Origin: Parietaria judaica
Taxonomy: Eukaryota; Streptophyta; Magnoliopsida; Rosales; Urticaceae
Assembly: GCA_954871525.1 (NCBI GenBank)
Contig: OX940864.1
Location: 9,418,001 to 9,482,000 of the forward strand
Reading direction: 5' to 3'
Length of the DNA stretch: 64,000 nucleotides
Shown one piece after another: positions 45,812 through 57,756 of this stretch (the stretch's first letter is position 1; every line of letters starts with the position of its first letter). Below the pieces are notes generated by a model. The model was not told the origin of the DNA. It worked only from the letters and a program-made list of their open reading frames with translations, and did no database searches. Both the position numbers and the translations under genes were made by a program.

Positions 45812-48270
45812 CACTACTACAAAAAGTAGTTTACATGACGGACTTCAGCTGTTGTATAAGATTTACATAACATTTTAAATCCGCCGTGCAAAACTGTAAA
45901 ACCCCATATACATATTAATATTAATATATATATATAAATGATGTCAGTAAAGGGTTTGAATACCCTTTTCTCCTCCCCCTCTCTTTTTTCTCTTTCCTCC
46001 CGTACTATCCCCCTCTCTCTCTTCCTCTCCCACAACAAAAGTTCAAAGCTTGATAACTCGATCACCAGAGCTCTGATCGACAAGATCTTGGTACCGTTGG
46101 AAAGCTCTCGAGAAGGCGAACATACTGCTAGGCGGAAGTCGGCCGGAGGTGGTGGCGTTTGACCGGAGTGTTCGCCGAAAGGTGCGGGTTTAAAACTCTA
46201 GATCTTTTTAATTTCGGTTTGATTTTGAGAAATCTAACACCAGAATCATGTTCACGAAGCCTATTAGGGTCTGTTGGTGGTGCCACCTCGCCGTCTCCGC
46301 CGTCGGCCGTTGTCGGCCTTTTTCGATCTCAAAATTTATTGAGGGGTTTTGAAGCCCTCGTTGAGGAGATCGAAAGCCCTCGATCGGAATTGTCATCGGA
46401 CTCTCGGTAAGCCCGAATTTCCTTGCCCTAGTTTCTGATTTTAGATGATCAAATTAGGTGTGTTCTGGGCCTTGATTGATGAAATTGACTTATCCATTGC
46501 GTTTAGAACAGTCGAATTAAGCTAGGGGAAGTGTTAAATCGTCGAATTGATGCATGTTTTGCTGCCTCGTTTTGCGTGCCCGACGGGAATTCGGCCCGGG
46601 TTAAATTTTAGCGTAGCGGGTTTTCAATTGACAATTTGAATTCTAATCTTAGTAACATTTGACTTATGGATGGTATCAGTGTTATAGTTGGCGCAGATAG
46701 TCGTCCCGTGGTCGCCTCGAAGACCGTGCTGCCCGAACCACCCATTTTGAATAGTTCAACAGATCCCGAAGTCTCTGATCATTGATCTCAGGGCCAAGAC
46801 GAAACCACATCTTCGACTAATGAAATGATTTGTTAATTAATAAAATTAATGTTGTGATCGTCATCGCTTGATAGCGAGGCTAGATACCAGGTATGGTTGC
46901 ATCGGATTGATGCTCGTTATTATATTTATGTTTATGGTTACGTCGGTATGACGTGTGATGATATGGTACCCGCTTTGGGCGGATGATGATTATTATAATA
47001 TGGTACCCGCTTTGGGCGGATGAGCTACTGACGAGCAGCTGGCAACTGCGTAGTAGGCCGGATATGATTATGGATGTGGATATGATTGGTGACCCAAAAG
47101 TCAACATTTTGACCCATGGCGAACTGACCGTCTTTGGTGGTGATTAGGATCCCTAGTCGAGGGCGAGTTACGGTTAGGGACTTCTAGTCCACCTGTGCTC
47201 GTGCCTTGAGGACTCGATGGGATATAGTGGAGTAAAGGCGCGAGCTGACTCGGCATGGACCACCGAAATGATTTGACTTTTGTGGAGAATTTTTATTTAT
47301 TTATTTCATTGTTGAAAATGGTTAAAATGATGATAAAATGATTTTATGATGACGTTTAATTTATTTAATTGAAATTTGATTAATAAAGGTTCGGTAAAGA
47401 GAATTGGTAATTGATTCCCTACTGAGCATGTGGTGTTCACCCCTTCCATATACATCTTTTTCTTTCCAGTTACAGGTGGTGCTCAGTGTCAGACCCCAAA
47501 CGAGGATTAGTTGATTTGGGAAGGTCCACTTGTTGATTTTGGCTACCCGTACCTAGTGATCGTCGAGGTGAATTCCGTGTTTTGTGTTGATCTTTTATCT
47601 AGGACATGTAATTGGATTAAATGAGGGATGTTTGTGATGGTGGTACTTTGTAATTGTCGTTTTATGGTGTTGTATAAACTGTGGTCGTTGATGTTTGTAT
47701 TGTTTTTAAGTCCCATGGGCAGGAACTATGTGTTTATCGATGTGGATGTTGAATATTCAACGGTGTCATTTGTATGATGATGTGTAATTGACTGGTCAAA
47801 GTTTGAAAAGTCGTTGTTTTTGTTTTATTCTACTAACCCCACATAGGGGTGTTACAAAAACTCTTATTATGACAATCAAAAACTGTCTTTTGAGAAGTCA
47901 AAAAAGGGGTTTTAGCGGCGCAGCTAACCCGAGGTTAGCAGCGGCTACTAATGACCATATAACACGACTGTTTATCAAATGATAGTTTAAAACTGTCATA
48001 TAAGAAGTGAAAGAAAGGGTTTAGCCCTGCGGCTAACCCAAAGTTGTTACAGCTCAATCTTAAAAAGTCATGGCTAGCTAATATATCAAACGATAGTATT
48101 TAAACGACAGAAAATAAATATGTCGCCTAAAATAAAAGTGGCCGCGGCTAGCTTCTAGCAAGCCATGGTGGACATCTGTTTTCGTCTAATTTTTCACCGT
48201 AGTTCTTATGACCATCTTGGTGTAAAACTGACTTTACTCGATGGGTTTGGATTCCGTAATCAAACATTTG
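45812..48270. mobile_element. CACTA-like element, interrupted by a solo LTR (right end uncertain)
   Basis: The left end cactactacaaaaagtag is the En/Spm (CACTA) terminal sequence of dicots. Subterminal motifs of the type aaaactgtc / gacagt / gatagttt recur at 47861-48120, as expected for CACTA subterminal repeats. A candidate right end (catttgtagcag) is at about 48265-48276 but is diverged and has no matching 3-bp duplication. The LTR at 45895-47856 sits inside it. Confidence 0.5.
45895..47856. mobile_element. Solo LTR, about 2 kb, TGTAAAACCCC...GGGGTGTTACA
   Basis: 1962 bp with TG...CA ends and inverted terminal motif, flanked by perfect AAAAC (45890-45894 and 47857-47861). The interior has features common in large plant LTRs: ctactgagcatgtggtg at about 47419, a pyrimidine tract and cag at about 47460, and an almost exact repeat of ggtacccgctttgggcgga at 46966 and 47003. 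Short open frames (45938-46410) are not protein-like. No internal retroelement genes, so it is a solo LTR from recombination. Confidence 0.75.
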
Positions 48271-48352
48271 TAGCAGTTCGTCCACTTTGAACTAAATTAA
48301 TGTATCAATAAGATGGTATGATTTCATATAACATTTACTTTTATCATCACTT

Positions 48353-48390
<38 letters not shown>
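48353..48390. repeat. (TA)n microsatellite
   Basis: About 18 TA units, 140 bases beyond the 3' end of bHLH gene D. Confidence 0.9.
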
Positions 48391-48392
<2 letters not shown>

Positions 48393-48531
48393 TAACATCA
48401 ATTGGTTATCTCAATAATAATAAACAAATAAACAACACAAAAGACTAATAATTCAGATTATATAATTAGGCATTCATTCCCTTAAATAAATGGACATGAA
48501 CGATCTAAGATATACGAACAAGAGATTTTCA

Positions 48532-49451
48532 TCACCAAAAGTTAATATCCTGCATAAACCAAAAGAAAAATAAAATTTAGAGCAAATAATTAAATCAAGT
48601 ATAATATTTTGAAATGTGACAAACATATATTATTTACCTGAAGATGTAAAGTATAGAAGATTTTGTCTCCGAAGGATTCATGAGAAGTGGCGTTCAGCAA
48701 CGACAAGCCGTCTTCTTGAAGATCAATCAAGATGTGCGACAATGGCGTCTCTTGAGCCTTGAATGTCCAAATGTGAAGAACTACTTCTCTGTCGTTTAGT
48801 CTGTTTTCCGACACGACTGACAAAGCGCGCCAAGCCGAGCTCTTCTTCTGCTTGTCTTGGCAAATCAAATTAACTTTTTTCCAAACCCTAGACAATAGCT
48901 CTTCTTTCTTCTTGATCAGCGCCTGAACTTGCCTTTGCAGCTCCGGGACGTACCTCAGCGCCCGTGAAACCGTCGCCGGATTGCTAAGCTTTTTCTGAGG
49001 AAAAATGGATCACGATGATCAGATGAGAAGCTCAAAAGTCAAAATTAACCCTAGATCCTGATCAGAGCAAATTTTGTCAAACATACGGAAGAAAGTAGTA
49101 CCATTTGATCCCTCAAAAAAAAAAAAGTAGTACCATTTGATCTGCGGCCGGAAGGAGCGATCGGAGCGAGGAGTACAAAGAGTTTAGCTTCCGGCGGCGA
49201 TCGCGCTCGCTAGCGTTGTGATTGAGCTTCTTCGCCACCGTAGGGTCACCGCCAGTGATGTCGGTGCTCGACGGAGGAGATTGATCTCGATCTTCAAAGT
49301 TCTTCGGATGTTCGTAATCGAGATGAGAAAACGCCACTGACTCGGTGCAATCGTCGAATATGGCGGCTTTAATGTTGCATAGCTGCTTCTGGTCATACTC
49401 TTGGAAGGCCATTCCTATGGCTGGTGCAGATGAAGAGTACAAAGCCAACAT
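48532..49451 (-). CDS. bHLH gene D, subgroup Ib iron-response type
   Basis: Exons (minus) 49451-49134, 48994-48638, 48549-48532; 230 residues; GT-AG introns of 139 and 88 bases, phase 0. The bHLH domain starts at residue 74 (KKLNHNASERDRRRK; His78, Glu82, Arg86) and continues KKLSNPATVSRALRYVPELQ. The C-terminal region is VVLHIWTF, LQEDGLSLLNATSHES, TLHLQ. Exon 3 encodes only DINFW, so the protein is about 48 residues shorter than A-C, with a shorter N-terminus and no CGSL tail. Nearly identical to gene E. The first 5' splice site is duplicated (see findings). Role as for the family; sequence differs enough from A-C to be a separate subtype. Confidence 0.9.
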
Positions 49452-51770
49452 GTTGTATGTAATTAGACTCGTTATACAACAAGATTAATAGTTGGTTTAC
49501 TCAATTTGATGAACAAATGAAAGAGAGACAATGACTTATATATATACGCGCTGAGTTTCGTGGTCGACGTGTGTATTATTATTTTAATCGTGGCCTCATA
49601 TATAATATTGAGTTGAATTTTACAAAGGAAGGAAAAAAAACACAAATAGTAGTTAAATTATAGGAAAATTTGTGAAAAAATATATTTTGTTGCGGCTTTT
49701 GTGCCATATGCGAGGAGCTTCTCTCGGTAAAGCGGATTCAACATACACCATGCACTACTATAACCGATTCAAACCGGACGATTCTCCTCCTCCGGCAAAA
49801 TTTTGTTCTGATGTGGAAGAGGGGCTTCCTTGTTGAAGAAACCGTTGATCTGAATTTAAATTGTGATTTAACAATATTTGATTTTATTAGACGGAATCCG
49901 GATAATGAGTTGTGTTGTTTGATTATTCATTAAAAAAAATGTCTACTTTTCTAGTATTAAAAATATATAAATAAAATTGTCTACCATAAAGTTCATTAAT
50001 TGATCATTAGTAGGGGTACTTATTCGGGTACTTATCCCATATATGTATAATCAATGTCAAAAGACAAACTAATTTGTTTATTAATTCTAAAGATACGCGA
50101 TCTCTGTACATATCGATAATGTATTTATTTTATATATACATCTATAGTACAAATAAAGGAATATACCATCTTTTTATCTTTCTTACAAAGATACCAAGAA
50201 CTTGTCTAGCTTCTTATTAATTTCTAGAACCAAAGGACTCAAAAAGAGCTTCAAGTGAACTAGTTGACTATCGATCATTAGATTTTTTTTAAATAAAACA
50301 TCATAGTATAACGCGTTTTCTTTCAGAAAATAATAAAAATCTTTAGTCAACAATATATAATAGATATATTTTCAGACGATCATCATAAATGGAGTTGACA
50401 AATTATGTTTTCAACTAATACTATATTTAATTTATAGACGTGATTATGTTATCAATCATTTTAATTAGCTCATTCGAGCACGTAAACCGCTAATAATTAG
50501 CCAAAATTTATACGATCTACTATAGTATATTCGGCCGCTCTACGTATACGCGGAGGAAGTGCCATAAAACTAAGGAAAATAAAATACAAACAATTGTTCT
50601 AAAATATAGGTAATCATTATACTTGAGCGTTAAGTTATAACTTATAGGTAAGCATATATATACTACATTATTAAATAAAATTAAAAAAAAAAATTGTCAC
50701 ATAAGTAGAAAAGCATGTATCAAGTGTCGGCATATTCTCAAAAAAAAAAAAAAAAACAGTATCGACATCTCATGTGCTAAGCTTGAGACCCGAGTAAGTC
50801 TCTGGCATAATAAAGTATTGAATCGGAGTTTAATTCACCATAGACATACATGTGTCCTTCGTTTAATAGATCTTAATGGGCATGGGCGAAATTGAACTTC
50901 GACGATATTTTTTGCCTTTGGGTACAATTGTTGCTTAAAAAAAAGATTAGAAATATGTCAGTGTAGTACTCAGTACAAAACTAGATACTTATGCCTCAAT
51001 ACCCCTTAAAAAAATAGGTCGTTAGTTTTTATGTCATTTTAAATAACTATAATCTAGTAGATAATGTTGTAGAGATTTTTTTATTTATTTTATTTTATAG
51101 TTTAATTTAGTAATAACTGTTGGAAATCATGTCATACGAGATTAGGAGTCAAAATAAGAGGAGAAGGGTAGTAATGTGATTTTGCATAACTTGGGTTCTT
51201 ATGATTTGTGGCATAAGTACCTTTAATAAGTCATATAAATATGATGGCATATTCCTAAAATTAAAATATGTGGATATTTAACGGAGGGTTACTTAACGGA
51301 TAAAATTGAGTATTTATACGAGATAACAGATTTTTGCACTTTGGAAACTTTCCTTGATACTTTTAAATGTTGGGTATAGACTGCCTTTTTTACTTAAAGT
51401 ACTTATGCTGCAAATAATTTAACTTAAATATACATTATGTTTCTCTACGCGTTAATAAATAAACAATCTAGTCACTAATTGATCACACGTGTATACTGTA
51501 TTGTATAGGAAATTACAACAAATAATTTAATATATAAATTGACTATTTATCTATTACTTTATTATTTAAAAAAAAAAATTGGACCTTTTGCGTTGGGTAT
51601 TACTCCGAACAACAGGAATAATTTAAATGAAAAAATAAATTTAGGCGTGTGGACGTCTATATTAAGACAGCTACTTTACCTTAGTAATAGAAAAAACATA
51701 GAAGAAAATGATTTTAAAAATATTATTTCTCTTGAGAATGCGAGTTTAATGATCTATGTGTGTTCGTTTG
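49452..51770. other. Intergenic DNA upstream of bHLH gene D
   Basis: About 2.3 kb. The first 120 bases are the likely promoter and leader (tataagtcattg-type AT run at about 49530-49545). A block at 49700-49810 (attcaacatacaccatgc, ctcctccggcaaaattt) is weakly similar to 58670-58765. No gene otherwise. Confidence 0.45.
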
Positions 51771-52673
51771 TGTAGAGGGCGATTTTCACCGCCCTTTTCC
51801 AGTCACAAGAATAATCAAATGAACACAATAATAATATGAACACGAATATTCCAGATTTATTATATTCCCGAAAGGACTCGGTTTCTCCCGTTTATTAGCT
51901 GGACATTCGAAGTATGATGAACAAATATACGACGACGCTCTCTAATCTCAATATAATCAGATTACAATAGATCGGTACTAAAAAATACAAAGGACTCTTT
52001 AAGATTGGCGTTTCTTTCTCTAAGAACTAGTTTCTTTTTCTTTTTTCTTTTTTTATGAGGCTTCTCTTGCCTTTTATAGAGTTTCTCTTTTGTCCTCTTC
52101 TCGGCTTTCTCCTTTCATCATTCGTTTTCTCAAGTCTTTTTCTGGGAAAACAGGGCAGATTTCTGCTTTATATCGCATCCGAGCAGACTGTCATTTTGGG
52201 TAGGTGTGCCTCATTAAATGCACATCTTTTCAGCCGTCATTGGGCCTGCGCCTCGTCGCTGACGCTTCTTATCGGGTAGGTGGGCTTCATTAAATGCACC
52301 TCTCTTCAGCCGTCATTGGGCCCTGCGCCTCGTCGCTGACGCTTCTTATCGGGTAGGTGGGCTTCATTAAATGCACCTCTCTTCAGCCGTCATAGGGCCC
52401 TGCGCTGATCATCATGACGAAGTTCCTCGAGACGAGCGTGATGGGCCGCTTTATCGCAACTTGCTTCTGTGTGGCCGTGTTTTCTCGCAGTTTAACTTCC
52501 TCGGGGATAATCCTCGTCGGGGATGGGCCCTCGAGCGATGAACTTCCTCGGGGATAATCCTCATCGGGGATGGGCCCTCGAGCGATGAACTTCTTTGCTG
52601 CTTTTCATGTCGTTTGTGGGCAAAACGACACGAAAAGTGTTGAGGGGGGATTTGACCAAATCCGACCTCAACA
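51771..52673 (+). mobile_element. Solo LTR, family with CCGACCT(T/C)AACA end, copy 2
   Basis: 903 bp, tgtagagggcgattttcac ... ccgacctcaaca, flanked by perfect GTTTG (51766-51770 and 52674-52678). A TATA-like cttttatagag at about 52070 is shared with the other copies. Internal tandem repeats: a unit of about 75 bases (cttcattaaatgcacctctc, tcagccgtcat) in three copies at 52190-52400, and a unit of about 50 bases (gatgaacttcctcggggata) twice at 52490-52590. Confidence 0.9.
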
Positions 52674-52678
52674 GTTTG

Positions 52679-53034
52679 CAAGTGATTATTAAGTATTCAT
52701 GACCCGTATTTTTTTATAAAGAAGATAATTGGAATATTGATTAATCGCTTTGCTTTATATATTTGTGGATTTTGAGTATATTTGCCATTATTTTTTTACT
52801 TAGAACCAAAATCTCTTTGTTTATTTTGAGTAATTTTGCCATAATTATTCTTATTTAAATAATAATTATTTTCTTAATTTTGATTTATTATTAAAAAAAA
52901 GTACCCTCATTTTCTGGTATTATGTTTTGCTTAATGACAAATATATATATATATATATATATATTCTTATTCTTTTACTTTTATTATTATTATTATTCAA
53001 TATTATACCGTAATTAATGTAACCAAATTTAATA
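52679..53034. other. AT-rich spacer between solo LTR and LINE fragment
   Basis: No gene. Contains ttttgagta and tttgccat phrases typical of Mutator-type MITE ends, and (TA)n at 52940-52965. Confidence 0.45.
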
Positions 53035-54250
53035 AAATCTCTCGTTTCCAAGGTCTTGCGACTTATCAAGGAAGCACAATTTTTCAAGTTGGGGACGGGA
53101 AGCACCTTGAAGGATCTCAGAGTTTTGAAGATTTTCGGCATTGACATCCAACCCAGAGAAGCTCCAAAAATAATTCATGTTGTATGGCGCTTCCTGTAAC
53201 GCCCCGGCTACTCAATCGAATTGACGATTGTCCCCACAGGCCAACACGAGTTTTTTCAGCGTGCTTTGTCCTCACTCGCCATTCCCCGAGAAACTTCCCA
53301 AGAGGTCACTCATCCCAGGATTGCTCCCAAGCCAAGCACGCTTAACTTTGGAGTTCCTATGAACGGGCTACCGAAAAGAAGATGCATCTTGTTGACATAG
53401 GTAGTACCAATCAATTCTTTTAAGCCTCTTCGACCATACAGTCCCATACCTGTATGATCTCCAATAACCATGCACTCCCATACTTGCACAGTCTAGGGAA
53501 TGTCCCATCAGCACATCCCCTTGTCCAGGCGATGTGGGACTGCACAGCTTACCCGTTCTTACCCTTGTGGCTCACGGGATTAGTAACTGTCACACTTCCC
53601 TCCTACAATGTGGTTGAAGTGTAACACAGACGGCTCTTCTATGGGCACTCCTGGAGTGGCGGGAGCTGGAGGCATTTTTAGAACCTATCGTGGATTTCCT
53701 TATGGCTCGTTCTCTTTTTATATTCAGTCCGCTTTCGCGTATGAAGCTGAAGTGATGGCCACAGTACTTGCGGTGGAAAAAGCTATGGAATTTCATTGGG
53801 ATAACTTGTGGCTAGAGTGCGATTCTACATACGTCGTCAAACTTTTTCAGAAGAAATCGAGTTTGGTTCCTTGGAAGTTGCGAGCTCTCTGGTCGAAATG
53901 TATCCGCTATGTGGAAAGCATTAACTTCAGAGTATCTCATATCTTTCGAGAATGAAATAGAGTAGCCGATGCTTTAGCTAGTTTTGGTACTCAAAATTCG
54001 GGTTATCATTGGTGGTCTTCGCACCCAAATTTAACTTCGTCTTTTGTAAACGACGACATTTGTTCGAGAGAGAACTTTAGGTTTAGATAGTTCTCTTCTC
54101 TTTTGTTTCTGTTTGTAAACTTTGGTATTTTCATTTATATTATCTCAAGCCCCGATTCTTACTTTGTGTTTCTTGGGTGTCAACCTAGTTGAGATTCGAG
54201 TTCGCTTAGCAAGATTTTGGACCTCCATCTTTGACTTTAAAAAAAAAAAT
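53035..54250 (+). pseudogene. LINE RNase H region, 5' truncated, split by Cassandra
   Basis: Upstream of the Cassandra LTR the plus strand reads a linker ending FGIDIQPREAPKI; after the LTR the frame continues into CNTDGSS, AGAGGIFR, AYEAEVMATVLAVE, LECDSTYVV, an RNase H with Asp, Glu and Asp present. Excluding the LTR and one CTTCC, the two halves are in the same frame. A stop codon at 53953 (TGA after FRE, normally followed by NRVADALA) interrupts the domain end. The 3' UTR ends in a poly-A run at 54240-54249. A shorter copy of the same family is at 62268. Everything upstream of the RNase H linker is absent, as in 5'-truncated LINEs. Confidence 0.85.
53195..53594 (-). mobile_element. Cassandra TRIM solo LTR, complete
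   Basis: 400 bp, minus strand tgtgacagt ... ggggcgttaca, with perfect target duplication CTTCC (53190-53194 and 53595-53599). The 5S rRNA-like region is at 53285-53357 (aagttaagcgtgcttgg, gatgagtgacctcttgggaag), closer to the consensus C box than the copy at 4775. Only one LTR is present, so it is solo. It is inserted in the LINE RNase H region. Confidence 0.95.
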
Positions 54251-54326
54251 CTATAACATAGAATCATAATTATCAGTGTTACTTCATGTGGCTCTTCGCA
54301 ATCTCCAAAGTCTCAAAACTCGTTAT

Positions 54327-55124
54327 TGTTGACGTGATTTATCACCCCAATAGTCATGAAGCTAGTGGAGTTTCTATTTGAATTTGTTAACGGGAAAATA
54401 AGATGGATCTTGATCTCCGCGTCATGAGTACTCTAGCACAAGAAAATGAAAATAAAAACAATAAAAACACGAATGTTTTTAGAGAGGTTCGTCTTAATCC
54501 GGTAGTTGACTACGTCCTCTATAAGTTTATTGAAGGTGGAAACGACCAGAACCACAAGCCAATTCTGGCCGGGAAGTATGAAAAGCACTCGAAAAATACA
54601 AATCTCTTAACTCTCCCTCTGATGATGCTTGCGTGCTTGTAGTGGTGCTCTTCTTCTTGTATTTATACATTCTTTTTTCTGCCCGTTGGAGCTTAGCTTT
54701 ATTTGAAAGTGACAGTAGTGGCTCCGAATTAGATGTTTGACATGTTGCCGAGCGGCCACGTAGGCCATTACTCGCGAGAGTTGCGTTGTGTTGAACTTGA
54801 CTTGGTTTGATATGATGGTTTGAACTTGGTCGTGGCGTCTTTTATGTCCGGGGTGTTGACCTTTGAATGGAGTTTTGACTATTTCTGCTCGGGTTCTTGT
54901 TGACTCTTTCAGTCCGGGCCGAGTCGAGCATGGCTTTGGGCCGAGAGGTTGTTCAGGTCTGGGCTTTGCACTTTTCTTTGGTGGGCCTCGAACCATTTTT
55001 GCGAAGGCCCATTTACATGAATACTTTGCTTATTCATGTTTACTTTGGTCTTATTTATTTGGACTGTAAATTTAATTAACGTGACTTTGTCGTTTCTTAT
55101 TTAGAACGAATTTACACATCAACA
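54327..55124. mobile_element. Probable decayed solo LTR (TGTTGACG...CATCAACA)
   Basis: 798 bp with inverted ends tgttga / tcaaca. Flanks gttat and gtcac agree at 3 of 5 only. The segment at 54460-54520 (acacgaatgtttttagagagg, first 20 bases; then ttgactacgtcctc) is of a type seen near the 5' side of plant copia LTRs. No coding capacity that looks real. Confidence 0.4.
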
Positions 55125-55234
55125 GTCACTCTAGTCGTATCATTGAAAAATATTTTTTATATTTAACCAAAAATAAATAAACATTTACGAATAAAGAGCA
55201 TGTGATATATATTGAATTTCAGGGGACAAAATCG

Positions 55235-55273
<39 letters not shown>

Positions 55274-56954
55274 AAGGGCGAATTAATACAAAGTGAAATT
55301 TGGTGAAAAAAATTGATACACGTCATATAGTTTAGGGGGTATTAGAATTTGAGAATCTATACATATAAAATTGAAAAAACTATATCGGAGAAAACAAAGA
55401 AATTAATTAATTATAATGACGATGCACTCCTCAAAACATGATAAATGATATAAAAATGAACTACGTGGATTAATATAAGCTTTGATATTATAATTCACGT
55501 GGTTTGCTGGATCCAAGCGAGTGTCTTAATGAACATTTTCACCTTTAAGCTCGTGGAGGCTCGTGCTTCCCTCACTCAATTTTTTTATTGAAAACTTAAT
55601 TAAATCAATTAATTATTAATTAGATTATTCTAAGGTATACTTGCCATACGTTTCTTAATATCCAAAAAACATTGACAACGATACATCGTTGATTAACTCT
55701 TGAAAATAAAATATAAATACTCTAGTGAAGAAATAGTAGTTTGAGAATTTTCGCTAAATCCAATTATCATCACGTCTAATCCCAATAGAATATAAATATT
55801 AATTTCGATGTTTAGTTTCCTTCACCTCTATACAAATAGCAAACAATTATTAATGGTATAAAGATGCCGAAAAAAAAAATTAACTTTAAACCAACAAAGT
55901 AATCTAGTCATAACCATTTTGGAAGGTAAAATTAAAGTAATAATATTTAGAAAATATATATTAAAATTGGTAACCAATAACGACTTACGCCTGTTATATG
56001 ATTTCTATTTCCTAAATGTGCCATCAACTACCGGTTTTCGGTCTTGGTTGAAATCGGATACTCACGATGTTGGTGACGTTGTCACGACAAGTATATCAAC
56101 ACACAATAAAATCGCCTAGATTACCAAATATGCACATAAAGTAAAAGACAAGTGAACACGCGATATTTGGTAACGCAGTTCGCAAACCCCTCGTGGGAAC
56201 CTACGGGGCACTGACCCAGATACTTTACTCCACTGGAAAACATTCAAAAATGTTACACGATTTTATAGGATACTTAATTGAGTTTCATAAGGGAATAGAT
56301 AACTCCCCATCAGAACCAAGCGCAGCTTGTGATCCAACTCCAGGGAAAAAGTTTGCACTCCTCTTCAGAAATGGCCTTGGATGCTTTAACCGTCGAGCAG
56401 CCGGTCGTCACTCCTCGAATGAGATCGCAAGACCCTCCAGCTTCCTATGAGCAGATTTTACATTTTGACGTGCTAGTTGATAACCACAACCACCAAAGAT
56501 TATATAGCCGATTAAAATGGCTTCCAAATAAGACAATAAAGGCTCCACGATCTTGGGTGATTGGAGGGATGATTGGCAATCTTCAACCATAGTTGTTCAA
56601 GGTGTTGATGTTGCAATCCACTATTTGATTATGTAGATACATGATGAAGATCGTGGTAATAAGTCTGAAGATCTTGGACATTAACTCCACTGAAGATCTT
56701 GGACAATAACTCCGTTGTCGCTTTGACAGTTGTTCCGACCACTCCTCTGACAGCCTTATCTAGTCCGAATCTGGCAATCAAATCTCCAGCAATAAACGTC
56801 CTCCATGAATGACTAATATCTCCCAACAGCTATGATATCTCGTCCAGCTGTGCATCTTGACTTTATTCTGATTGATTTGATCTTCTTAATGATTAAACCA
56901 CATCTTTTGCACGGGCTATATATGGAAAGTCTTCCACGCCACCTGTGTTACACA
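55125..56954. other. Intergenic DNA with an LTR-like segment
   Basis: No host gene seen. (TA)n at 55240-55270. From about 56060 to 56950 there is LTR-like sequence (tatcaacacacaataaaa, then cgatatttggtaacgcag and acccctcgtgggaacctac, typical of copia LTR 5' parts), now interrupted by the solo LTR at 56955. Ends not resolved. Confidence 0.4.
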
Positions 56955-57751
56955 TGTAGAGGGGGATTTTCACCACCCCTTTCCAGTCACAAAGACAATC
57001 ACCAAATAATAAAAAATAACAACAAATGATGAATATCTCTGTTTTATTATGATTTTCCGAAATGAGCTCGGTTTTCTTCCGTTAAATAGCTGGACAGATG
57101 AAGGATCATGAGCCTCAAATATCTCCTTTTTTCTTCGACCTTTTTCTACTACAAGGTCTCTTTTTCTTTTCTCTGTTGAGTCTTTTTCTCTCCCTTTTGT
57201 TCGAACAACCAACCAACCCTTACAAATGTGGCTTCTCTTGCCTTTTATAGAGTTTACAATGCCTTCATGCTCTATTTTTCCCGCCTTTTCCTTCTTTAAT
57301 CATCATTCTCTGACGTGATTTGAGGGCAGCAAGGTTTATCCTCACTTTATGTCATCTCCGAGCACGCTGCCGTCATGGGTAGGTGCGCCGCATTAAATGC
57401 ACATCTCATCAACCGTCATTCGGCCCTGCAGGCCTTCGTCGCTGACGCTCTCATCGAGTGAGTAGGTCGGCTTCATTAAATGCGCGTCTCTTCGGCTGTC
57501 ATCGGGCTCTGCATAATCATCATGACTAAATTCCTCGTCGATCATGATGGGATCCTTCATCGCAACCTACTTGCTCGCGTGGCTGCGTCTCCTCGCGGAT
57601 GAACCTCTTCGGAGATACTCTTCCTCGGGGATGATCCTCCTCGGGGATTATCCCCCTTCGCTGGTGAACTTCCTCGCATCCCTCATGTCGTTTATAGACA
57701 AAACGACACGAGTTGTGTTGAGGATGGATTTGACCAAATCCGACCTTAACA
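56955..57751 (+). mobile_element. Solo LTR, family with CCGACCTTAACA end, copy 3
   Basis: 797 bp, tgtagagggggattttcac ... ccgaccttaaca, flanked by perfect ACACA (56950-56954 and 57752-57756). Shares with copy 2 the opening, cttttatagag near 57240, cattaaatgcacatctc, and the tail gatttgaccaaatccgac. Confidence 0.9.
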
Positions 57752-57756
57752 ACACA

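Noticed and set aside
17754..53599. Same CTTCC duplication for the copia and the Cassandra insertions, both in LINE sequence
   Set aside because: Five bases is short and the two elements are unrelated; a shared target preference cannot be claimed from two events.
54327..55124. Clean solo LTR call
   Set aside because: Ends look right but the flanking five bases match at only three positions, so it is kept at low confidence only.
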